Source: JACRBK01 sp964427955 (lineage in GTDB: Bacteria > Chloroflexota > Anaerolineae > Aggregatilineales > Aggregatilineaceae). Taken from it: 14,890 nt of DNA. Location of the stretch: the NCBI GenBank assembly GCA_964427955.1, contig CAYRWY010000104.1, positions 1 through 14,890 on the forward strand, read 5' to 3'. The translations under genes and the position numbers were made by a program. This document shows positions 1 to 5,759 of the stretch, piece by piece; position 1 is the stretch's first letter, and every line of letters starts with the position of its first letter. The notes beneath the pieces were generated by a model, which was given only the letters and a program-made list of their open reading frames with translations, searched no databases and was not told the origin of the DNA.

Positions 1-629
1 GGCAGGGTGATGAAAAACAGCAGCCCGGAGATGATGAAGAGCAGGGGGTAGTTATCGGGAAACTTCGGGCCATCGTCGCTCAGGATCACGCCCACCAGCG
101 GCGCCAGCCCTAACATCAGCACACCGATGGAGGCATTGCCCAGGCCGAACAGCCGCGCCCGGCGCTTATCGTCCAGGCTGCTGCCCATCAGATCGACCCA
201 GGGCAGCCCCACCAGGCCATCGCCGATCCCGGCCAGGCCATACAGCACCAGGAAGGCCAGCAGGATCGCCGTCAGTTGGCCCGATCCCAATACCGCCGCC
301 AGCACCCCAAAGATCAGGACGAACGTCCGCACCGGAATATTCGGAGCAATGAACCACCATTTTTTGTTCGCCACGCCCATCAAGTAGCGCGCGACCAACA
401 ACTGCGGCAGCAGCCAACCGACTTCGAACATCTGCCCGGAAAACGCGATGATCACTTCCTGGTGTGTCAGCTTGCGCACGAAATCGGGGATAACCGTCGA
501 GGCGCCGATCAGGTTGATGGCGACCCCGAACACCACAAAATCCCACAAAAAACAGAAATAATTCCGGCGATAGATATGGTCGCGTTCCGTGCTGGTGAGC
601 GTCTGTTCGGACGCAGCCTGTGATGTCAT
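1..629 (-). CDS. MFS transporter, N-terminal part (3' end outside window)
   Basis: Reading from the ATG at 629 leftwards gives about 209 residues with no stop before the window edge, so the C-terminal half is missing. The product starts with a short hydrophilic tail (MTSQAASEQTLTSTERDHIY) and continues with hydrophobic helices such as FVVFGVAINLIGAS, FVLIFGVLAAVLGSGQ and LAFLVLYGLAGIGDGL. A basic cytoplasmic loop DDKRRARLFGLGNA separates the first helix bundle from GVLMLGLAPLVGVIL. The pattern, with GWLLPQLLVAR in the second helix, fits the N-terminal half of a major facilitator superfamily permease. An AGAGAGG Shine-Dalgarno-like run lies 7 bases before the ATG, which supports this start. 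The gene diverges from the dehydrogenase operon and shares the 630-754 control region with it. The substrate cannot be inferred. Confidence 0.8.
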   Translation of the reverse strand, partial: MTSQAASEQTLTSTERDHIYRRNYFCFLWDFVVFGVAINLIGASTVIPDFVRKLTHQEVIIAFSGQMFEVGWLLPQLLVARYLMGVANKKWWFIAPNIPVRTFVLIFGVLAAVLGSGQLTAILLAFLVLYGLAGIGDGLVGLPWVDLMGSSLDDKRRARLFGLGNASIGVLMLGLAPLVGVILSDDGPKFPDNYPLLFIISGLLFFITL

Positions 630-697
630 TAGAACATCCTCTCTGGTGTCCCGTCTATTCTACGGTCCCGACCGCATTCCGTCCAGGGCATGGGCAA

Positions 698-728
698 ATG
701 ACAGGAATTATGAATATATTTGTATACA
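698..728 (+). promoter_or_regulatory. Candidate promoter of the dehydrogenase operon
   Basis: ATGACA at 698-703 matches five of six -35 bases. A weak -10 (TGTATA at 721-726 with a 17-base spacer, or TATACA at 723-728 with 19) follows. Either would place transcription start near 735, just ahead of the ribosome site at 741-746. The -10 would be covered by the inverted repeat at 718-738. The match is modest and the call is inference from position. Confidence 0.3.
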
Positions 729-738
729 ATATACAAAT
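718..738. promoter_or_regulatory. Inverted repeat, candidate FadR/GntR-type operator
   Basis: A perfect 9-base inverted repeat, ATTTGTATA / TATACAAAT with CAA between the arms, sits directly upstream of the E1 alpha ribosome site. Inside it, TTGTATACAA (720-729) is a 10-base palindrome that fits the TNGTNNACNA half-site pattern known for the FadR subfamily of GntR regulators, which includes PdhR-like regulators of 2-oxo acid dehydrogenases. AT-rich palindromes are rare in this GC-rich window. The regulator itself is not in the window. Confidence 0.5.
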
Positions 739-740
739 TG

Positions 741-746
741 AAGGAG
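741..746 (+). promoter_or_regulatory. Ribosome binding site deciding the E1 alpha start
   Basis: AAGGAG lies 8 bases before the GTG at 755-757. None of the in-frame ATG codons further upstream (620, 710) has a comparable site, and the one at 710 would put the operator inside the coding region. This supports GTG 755 as the start. Confidence 0.75.
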
Positions 747-754
747 CACAATCG

Positions 755-1744
755 GTGACAGTCGATGTAGAAACCACCGCCCACCAGATGCTGGACATGT
801 ACTGGCAGATGGTCCGCGCCCGCCGGACGGATGAACGGACCTGGGTGCTGCACCGCCAGGGCAAGATCGCGTTTCACATCTCCGGCATCGGGCACGAAGC
901 GATCCAGATCGGCGCCGCCTTCGCGCTGCGACCGGGCTACGATTACGCGCACCTCTACTATCGCGATCTGGGCTTCGCCTTCGCGCTGGGCTATACCCCG
1001 CGCGACTTCTACCTGGCGGTGTTCGGCAAAGCGGGCGAGCCGACCAGCGGCGCGCGCCAGATGCCATCACACTTTTCCAGCCGCCGCTTTGGGATGCTGC
1101 CGCCGTCCAGCCCGGTCGCGACGCAGGTGCCCCAGGCTGCCGGAGTGGCGCTGGCCTGCCAGATGCGGGGTGAGGATCGCGTCACCGTCGCCGCGCTCGG
1201 CGAAGGATCGACCAGCGAAGCCGACTTCTTCGAGGGTCTCAACTGGGCCGGGGTACACCGCCTGCCGATGATCTGCCTGGTCGAAAACAACATCTACGCG
1301 ATTTCGGTCCCCATCGACAAGCAGATGACGGTGCCCAACGTCGCCGACCGGGCCGCCGCCTTCGGGGTGACTGGACGGGTCGTCGATGGCAACGACGTGT
1401 TGGACTCGTACCGTGGCATGAAAGAAGCCGTGGATCGGGCGCGCAGCGGGGGCGGGGCAACGCTGCTCGAAGCCAAGACCTACCGCCCGGTCCCGCATTC
1501 GTCCGACGACGACGACCGCACCTACCGCTCGCGCGACGAGGTCGAAGAGTGGAAGCGGCGCGATCCGATTCTGCGCTTCCAGACCTATCTGCGTGAGCGC
1601 GGCCTGCTGGACGATGCCGGAATCGAGGACGTCGAGGCGCGCGTCCGCCAGGAGGTGGACGAAGCCCAGGCCTATGCGATGGCCGCGCCCTATCCCCCGG
1701 CAGAAGACGCGCTCGGCCCGGTCTTCAAGCCGCTCGAAAGTTGA
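755..1744 (+). CDS. 2-oxo acid dehydrogenase E1 component, alpha subunit (branched-chain type)
   Basis: The 329-residue product is the thiamine-diphosphate-binding half of E1, which decarboxylates a 2-oxo acid and passes the acyl group to E2 lipoyl arms. The thiamine/Mg motif is visible as GEGSTSEADF (residues 149-158) through VENNIYAIS (176-184). GEG rather than GDG, the segment GARQMPSHFSSRRF and the loop HSSDDDDRTYR (about 248-258) resemble branched-chain 2-oxo acid dehydrogenases more than pyruvate dehydrogenases. The length fits the family. Start chosen: GTG at 755 with AAGGAG eight bases upstream; the open frame back to 620 runs through the promoter and operator and is not typical protein. 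It is the first gene of an E1 alpha-E1 beta-E2 operon. The exact substrate (branched-chain acids or pyruvate) is not settled by sequence alone. Confidence 0.9.
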   Translation: MTVDVETTAHQMLDMYWQMVRARRTDERTWVLHRQGKIAFHISGIGHEAIQIGAAFALRPGYDYAHLYYRDLGFAFALGYTPRDFYLAVFGKAGEPTSGARQMPSHFSSRRFGMLPPSSPVATQVPQAAGVALACQMRGEDRVTVAALGEGSTSEADFFEGLNWAGVHRLPMICLVENNIYAISVPIDKQMTVPNVADRAAAFGVTGRVVDGNDVLDSYRGMKEAVDRARSGGGATLLEAKTYRPVPHSSDDDDRTYRSRDEVEEWKRRDPILRFQTYLRERGLLDDAGIEDVEARVRQEVDEAQAYAMAAPYPPAEDALGPVFKPLES

Positions 1745-1751
1745 GAGTTGT

Positions 1752-1843
1752 CAGTTCACAGTTAGCAGTGATCAGCATAAACATGCGCGCGCTGCTGACT
1801 GAAAACTGTCAACTGTAGACTGATCACTGTCAACTGTAAACTC
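1752..1843. repeat. Two inverted arrays of 7-base repeats (CAGTNNN / ACTGNNN)
   Basis: In the gap between E1 alpha and E1 beta, CAGT recurs at 1752, 1759 and 1766, with CAG at 1773, exactly every 7 bases. After a short GC-rich centre, ACTG recurs at 1798, 1805, 1812, 1819, 1826 and 1833, with ACTC at 1840, again every 7 bases. The arms are inverted copies: CAGTGATCAG (1766-1775) pairs perfectly with CTGATCACTG (1820-1829), and the segments 1755-1775 and 1820-1840 pair with 3 mismatches in 21. Heptameric repeats of this kind are known in cyanobacteria and other filamentous bacteria. Here the array ends at the E1 beta ribosome site. Confidence 0.85.
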
Positions 1844-1859
1844 ACAGGAGATCGACTCC

Positions 1860-2846
1860 ATGGCAGAACTGACCCTGGTCGAAGCCGTCCGCCAGGCGAT
1901 GGACGAAGAAATGGCGCGCGACGAGAGCGTCTTCATCACCGGGGAGGATGTCGGCCCGCGCGGCGGCGTCTTCCGGGCGACGATGGGATTGTATGAGAAA
2001 TATGGCCCCAGCCGGGTGATCGACTCGCCGCTGGCGGAGCTGAGCATCGTCGCGGTGGGGATCGGCGCGGCGCTGGTCGGGATGCGCCCGATCTGCGAGA
2101 TCCAGTTCACCGACTACATCTACCCGGCCTTCAACCAGATCGTGAACGAAGCCGCCTATATTTATTACCGCACCAACGGCGAATGGAACTGCCCGATGGT
2201 GATCCGCGCCCCCTACGGCGGCGGGATCGGCGGAGGGCTGTACCATTCGCAGAGCGCCGAAGCCTTTTTCGCCCACCGTCCCGGCCTCAAAGTCGTAATC
2301 CCCAGCACGCCCTACGATGCCAAAGGGCTGCTCAAATCCGCCGTGCGCGATCCCAACCCGGTGATGTTTTTCGAGCCGAAGAAGGGTTACCGCCTGATCA
2401 AAGGCGAAGTGCCCGATCATGACTATACCGTCCCCCTCGGCACGGCCAGCGTCACCCGCCCCGGCACGGACATCACCCTGTACGCCTACGGCATGATGCA
2501 CTACTACACGCTCCAGGCGGCCCAGATGGTGGCCGATCAGGATGGCATCCAGTGCGAAGTCGTGGACCTGCGCACGCTGGCCCCGCTGGACAAAACGACC
2601 GTGATCGAGTCCTTCAAAAAGACGGGGAAAGCCCTGATCGTCTACGAAGATAACCGCTTCCTGGGCTATGGGGCCGAGATCGCCGCCATGCTCAGCGACG
2701 AAGCTTTCGAGTACATGGACGGCCCGATCCGTCGCCTGGCCGGGCTGGATGTGCCGGGCGTGCCGTTTGCCCATCCCATGCAGGACCTGTTCATGCCCAA
2801 CCCGGACAAGATCGCCGCCGCGATCCGCGATCTGGCCGCCTACTAA
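1860..2846 (+). CDS. 2-oxo acid dehydrogenase E1 component, beta subunit (branched-chain type)
   Basis: The product has 328 residues and is the second E1 subunit, which forms an alpha2beta2 enzyme with the preceding gene and contacts the E2 core. Recognisable family segments are EDVGPRGGVFRAT near the N-terminus, DSPLAELSIVAVGIGAAL, the HSQSAEAFFAHRPGLKVVIPSTPYDAKGLL region (about residues 130-160) and RDPNPVMFFEPKKGYR. The C-terminal transketolase-like part includes VDLRTLAPLDKTTVIES and VYEDNR. An AGGAG sits 9 bases before the ATG. The gene lies 115 bases downstream of E1 alpha because of the inserted heptamer-repeat element, and 12 bases upstream of E2. Length and motifs are normal, with no damage seen. 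The HSQS/FFEPK signature again favours the branched-chain branch. Confidence 0.92.
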   Translation: MAELTLVEAVRQAMDEEMARDESVFITGEDVGPRGGVFRATMGLYEKYGPSRVIDSPLAELSIVAVGIGAALVGMRPICEIQFTDYIYPAFNQIVNEAAYIYYRTNGEWNCPMVIRAPYGGGIGGGLYHSQSAEAFFAHRPGLKVVIPSTPYDAKGLLKSAVRDPNPVMFFEPKKGYRLIKGEVPDHDYTVPLGTASVTRPGTDITLYAYGMMHYYTLQAAQMVADQDGIQCEVVDLRTLAPLDKTTVIESFKKTGKALIVYEDNRFLGYGAEIAAMLSDEAFEYMDGPIRRLAGLDVPGVPFAHPMQDLFMPNPDKIAAAIRDLAAY

Positions 2847-2858
2847 CCCGGAGGACGT

Positions 2859-4160
2859 ATGGCAACCAAGGTAATCATGCCCCAGATGGGCGAGAGTGTG
2901 GTCGAAGGCACGGTGGGCCGCTGGCTGAAGCAGCCCGGCGATCACGTGGCGGAGTACGAGCCGCTGGTCGAAGTCGAGACGGATAAAGTCACCTCCGAGG
3001 TCACGTCCTCCGCGAGCGGGACGCTGCTCAAAATCTACGTAGGCGAGGGGGCGACCGTCCCGGCGGGCACGGTGCTGGCGATGGTCGGCCAGCCCGGCGA
3101 AGTCGTGCCCGATGCGCCCGGCGCGGAGGCCGTCGCCGCCTTCGGCCACGTCGCCGCGCCCGCCACCGCGATCCCGGCGCGCTCCGGTTCGGAACGCGCC
3201 ACGCCCGCCCCGACCCACGTGACTCCCGTCGTCGCGCGCATCGCCGCCGAGCATCAGATCGACGTGAGCCAGATCGCGGGCACCGGGCATGGCGGGCGCG
3301 TCACTAAAAAGGACATCCTGGATTACATCGAGCACGGCGCCGATCAGCCGAGTCTTCCGCCCTGGGAACAGCCCGGCAGCGGCGACCTGTTCAAGCCAAC
3401 GGATGATCTTTACCGCACCCCGCCACCCGCCGCCGCGCCAGCGGATCACGTCCACCAGGCGCCGCCATCGCCCGGCCAGCCCGGCGATCTGATCCCGCTC
3501 AGCCCCATGCGCCGCCGCATTGCCGAGCACATGGTCCGCAGCAAGCTGCACACCGCGCCGCACGTGACCACCGTGTTCGAGGCGGATTTGCACGCCGTCG
3601 TCGCCCACCGCGAAGCGCACCAAGAAGAATTCGCCCGGCGCGGCATCAACCTGACCTTCACGGCCTATTTCATGGCCGCCACCGCCGACGCGCTGCGCCA
3701 TCACCCGCTGGTCAACAGCCAGTGGACCGACGACGGCATTCTGCTGCACCGCGACGTGAATATCGGCATGGCCGTCGCGCTCGACGAAGGCTTGATCGTC
3801 CCGGTGATCAAACGCGCGGACGAACTCTCGCTGCCCGGCCTCAGCCGCCAGGTGAACGACCTGGCCCAGCGGGCGCGATCCGGCGCGCTCAAGCCGGACG
3901 ACGTGCAGGGCGGCACGTTCACGATCACCAATCACGGCGTCGCGGGCAGCCTGTTCGCCACGCCGATCATCAACCAGCCGCAGACCGGCATCCTGGGCGT
4001 CGGGGCGATCAAAAAGCGCGTGGTCGTGCTCGACGGCGACGTGATCGCCATCCGCCCGATGGTCTACCTCTCGCTGACCTTCGATCACCGCGTCCTGGAC
4101 GGGGCCGCGGCGGACTGGTTCGTCGCCGCCATCGTGAAATCCCTCGAAACCTGGCAGTAG
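2859..4160 (+). CDS. Dihydrolipoamide acyltransferase (E2) of 2-oxo acid dehydrogenase complex
   Basis: The product is a 433-residue E2, which takes the acyl group from E1 on a swinging lipoyl arm and transfers it to coenzyme A. Domain order: one lipoyl domain (residues 1-78) with the lipoylated lysine K43 in VETDKVTSEV; a Pro/Ala-rich linker; a peripheral subunit-binding domain (about 119-160, with PVVARIAAEHQIDVSQIAGT and GRVTKKDI); a second Pro-rich linker; and the catalytic domain (about 210-433). The active-site motif DHRVLDG carries His410 and Asp414, and the family segment FTITNHGVAGS is present. A GGAGG lies just before the ATG and the gene starts 12 bases after E1 beta. A single lipoyl domain is usual for non-enterobacterial E2. 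The E3 (dihydrolipoamide dehydrogenase) gene is not adjacent. Confidence 0.95.
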   Translation: MATKVIMPQMGESVVEGTVGRWLKQPGDHVAEYEPLVEVETDKVTSEVTSSASGTLLKIYVGEGATVPAGTVLAMVGQPGEVVPDAPGAEAVAAFGHVAAPATAIPARSGSERATPAPTHVTPVVARIAAEHQIDVSQIAGTGHGGRVTKKDILDYIEHGADQPSLPPWEQPGSGDLFKPTDDLYRTPPPAAAPADHVHQAPPSPGQPGDLIPLSPMRRRIAEHMVRSKLHTAPHVTTVFEADLHAVVAHREAHQEEFARRGINLTFTAYFMAATADALRHHPLVNSQWTDDGILLHRDVNIGMAVALDEGLIVPVIKRADELSLPGLSRQVNDLAQRARSGALKPDDVQGGTFTITNHGVAGSLFATPIINQPQTGILGVGAIKKRVVVLDGDVIAIRPMVYLSLTFDHRVLDGAAADWFVAAIVKSLETWQ

Positions 4161-4166
4161 CGCACG

Positions 4167-4185
4167 GGGCGGGACATTCCCGCCC
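4167..4185 (+). terminator. Hairpin after the dehydrogenase operon
   Basis: GGGCGGGA (4167-4174) and TCCCGCCC (4178-4185) form a perfect 8-base stem with a 3-base loop, 6 bases after the E2 stop codon. There is no immediate T run, so it may be a weak terminator or an mRNA 3'-end stabiliser rather than a classic intrinsic terminator. Confidence 0.5.
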
Positions 4186-4250
4186 ATCCCCTCCACCGAT
4201 CAATTTTGCCAATTTCACGATTTGCCAATGCCCGGTAGCTCCACATGGGC

Positions 4251-4256
4251 TATAAT
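4251..4256 (+). promoter_or_regulatory. Candidate -10 box of the lipoprotein gene
   Basis: TATAAT is a perfect -10 consensus 52 bases ahead of the lipoprotein ATG. No good -35 lies at the usual distance; TTGCCA at 4222-4227 would leave a 23-base spacer. The promoter may therefore need an activator, or the match may be chance. Confidence 0.4.
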
Positions 4257-4297
4257 GTGGGATATTGAGCCGCTCTTTTTGGATAATGAGGGATATT
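4252..4297. repeat. Tandem direct repeat upstream of the lipoprotein gene
   Basis: ATAATGTGGGATATT (4252-4266) and ATAATGAGGGATATT (4283-4297) differ by one base and are offset by 31 bases, close to three helical turns. The first copy overlaps the TATAAT at 4251. A second, shorter pair, TTTGCCAAT at 4205-4213 and 4221-4229, is offset by 16 bases. Paired sites on one DNA face suggest regulator binding or a duplicated promoter, which is inference. Confidence 0.6.
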
Positions 4298-4307
4298 CGC
4301 TCCTCCC

Positions 4308-5120
4308 ATGCAACGGCGCTACTGGCGGTGGTTGTGGATTTGGGTAGGGGTTCTCGCCGCGGGCTGTGGGCAGATCTGGCCTTCGAGTAAGACGCCCCAG
4401 ACCACGCAAGACCCGACCTTGCCTTTGCTTGGATATACGCTGCTGCCTCCTGCCCCCACGCCGAGTCCGTCGGCCCTGCACACTGCCACCCCGCTGGTGA
4501 CGGTCGATACCAGCAGCCTGCCCGGCGCCGCCGTCGTGCTTTACCTCAGTCTCGGCAAGCCTGCCTGCTACGTCACGCCGGTCGGGAGCCTGGTGTGCCT
4601 GGGCCGGGTGCGCAACCTGCTCGACGCGCCGGTCGAGCGGGTGATCATCACGGTGTACCTGATTGCCCACGATGGGGCGGTGCTGGCTGTCCAGGAAACC
4701 GCCGCCGCGCGGCAGATCATCCCGGCGGGCGCCACCGCGCCCTACCGCGTGGTCTTCGAGACCCCCCCGTACAATTTCGCCGAGGCTTATCCGCTGGTCA
4801 AGTCCGCTGACCGGGCCGCGAGTCCGGAGACGCTCTACGCCAGCCTGACCTTGCAACAGATTTCCGGGGCCTTTGTGCTGGACCAGTACCAGGTCACGCT
4901 GTCGATCATCAACAAAAACTCGGTGGCGGTGCGTCACATCACGCTCACCATGATCCTGCTGGACAACAAAAGCCAGGTGACCGGCTTCCGCCAGCTCGAT
5001 CTGGGGGACGATCAGCAGTTGGGGCCGAACGAGTCGCTGGTGCTCACGGTCAAGGTGATCCCGCAGGGGCCGAATACGGTGGGATTCGAAGCGTTTGCCG
5101 AGGGTGTGCTGGTGAAATAA
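4308..5120 (+). CDS. Putative lipoprotein with two FxLYD-like segments
   Basis: The product is 270 residues long. It begins with a basic start (MQRRYWRWLW), a hydrophobic stretch and the lipobox LAAGC with Cys20, so it should be lipid-anchored outside the cytoplasmic membrane. A Pro/Thr/Ser-rich linker (PPAPTPSPSALHTATP) follows. Two similar beta-rich segments come next: one around VCLGRVRNLLDAPVERVIITVYL, and one around YQVTLSIINKNSVAVRHITLTMILLDNK ending in LGPNESLVLTVKV. Their layout (a comparison of N-x-S/A-x-V strands, then an ornamented hydrophobic strand) resembles FxLYD or similar Ig-like accessory domains, but I cannot assign a function. The ATG lacks a close Shine-Dalgarno (GAGGG lies 15 bases away). 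The start is kept because the signal peptide begins right there. The gene ends before a hairpin shared with the convergent hsp20 gene. Confidence 0.75.
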   Translation: MQRRYWRWLWIWVGVLAAGCGQIWPSSKTPQTTQDPTLPLLGYTLLPPAPTPSPSALHTATPLVTVDTSSLPGAAVVLYLSLGKPACYVTPVGSLVCLGRVRNLLDAPVERVIITVYLIAHDGAVLAVQETAAARQIIPAGATAPYRVVFETPPYNFAEAYPLVKSADRAASPETLYASLTLQQISGAFVLDQYQVTLSIINKNSVAVRHITLTMILLDNKSQVTGFRQLDLGDDQQLGPNESLVLTVKVIPQGPNTVGFEAFAEGVLVK

Positions 5121-5126
5121 ACAAAT

Positions 5127-5150
5127 CCACCCCCAGAGGGCTGGGGGTGG
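5127..5150. terminator. Bidirectional terminator between lipoprotein and hsp20 genes
   Basis: CCACCCCCA (5127-5135) and TGGGGGTGG (5142-5150) form a perfect 9-base stem with a 6-base loop between two convergent stop codons. On the minus strand the stem is followed by a T-rich tail (ATTTGTTTATTTC), so it works best as the hsp20 terminator. On the plus strand there is no T run. Confidence 0.75.
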
Positions 5151-5159
5151 AAGTCTGCG

Positions 5160-5630
5160 TTACTTCTTGCTGGTGGCCTTGATCGAGATCTGCTTGGGCT
5201 GCGCTTGCGGCAGTTTCGGCAGCACGATGTTGAGCACGCCGTCGTCGAAGCTGGCCTCGACCTTGTCCGCGTCGATGGTGTTCGGCAGACGGATGCTGCG
5301 CTGGAACGCGCCGAAGCTGCGTTCGCGGTAGTGATAGCGGTCGCCCTCTTTCTCGACCGTGTCGCCCAGCTCGCCGCTGACGGTCAGCAGCCCGTCGTTG
5401 ACTTCGACCTTCAGGTCATCCGCCTTCAAACCGGGCAGGTCCACGCGGATGGTGAATTCCTTGTCGTTCTCAGCCACATCCATCGCGGGCCGCAGCACGG
5501 GCCGCGCGGTGTCCGAGAAGAAACGGGCCGGCCAACCGCGCCACAGGTCTTCGAACATATCGTCGATAGAACGGTACGGTTCGGCGACTTCCATGTCATT
5601 GCGAGGGTTCCAACGGATCAGGTTACGCAT
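5160..5630 (-). CDS. Small heat-shock protein, Hsp20/alpha-crystallin family
   Basis: The 156-residue product is an ATP-independent chaperone that holds unfolding proteins in the cytoplasm. A short N-terminal arm (RNLIRWNPRNDMEVAEPYRS) precedes the alpha-crystallin domain. That domain starts at PAMDVAENDKEFTIRVDLPG and continues through DLKVEVNDGLLTVSGE and the conserved DGVLNIVLPK near its end. A C-terminal IxI-type motif (ISI) follows, used for oligomer contacts. Two ATG codons occur in a row. The GGGAGG ribosome site (5636-5641) is only 2 bases from the first (5633) but 5 bases from the second (5630), so the second is preferred. No CIRCE inverted repeat is visible upstream, so HrcA control is not supported. 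The gene is 126 bases downstream of selD on the same strand and might share transcription with it. Confidence 0.93.
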   Translation of the reverse strand: MRNLIRWNPRNDMEVAEPYRSIDDMFEDLWRGWPARFFSDTARPVLRPAMDVAENDKEFTIRVDLPGLKADDLKVEVNDGLLTVSGELGDTVEKEGDRYHYRERSFGAFQRSIRLPNTIDADKVEASFDDGVLNIVLPKLPQAQPKQISIKATSKK

Positions 5631-5759
5631 CATAGCCTCCCATTACTGCACATCTCATCTCAACTCATTACGCCCTTAATGATGCACCGTCCATATAAAA
5701 ACAACGTCAGCGCGATCTAAGAATCCGATCTGAGCGGGATAAAAGATGTATTAGAAGGA

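Noticed and set aside
620..754. Upstream extension of E1 alpha to the ATG at 620 or 710
   Set aside because: It would run through the divergent promoter and the inverted repeat and adds non-family sequence. The GTG at 755 has a proper AAGGAG.
1752..1843. CRISPR-like array
   Set aside because: Units are 7 bases with 4 fixed positions and no 20-40 base spacers, and the two arms are inverted relative to each other.
1842..4196. A 784-codon open frame on the minus strand opposite E1 beta and E2
   Set aside because: It is a by-product of the high GC third-position bias on the opposite strand. The translation is rich in His, Arg and Gly without any family motif, while the plus-strand genes have clear catalytic motifs and ribosome sites.
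5634..5759. CIRCE or other heat-shock operator upstream of hsp20
   Set aside because: No TTAGCACTC/GAGTGCTAA pair is present. Promoter-like matches are weak.
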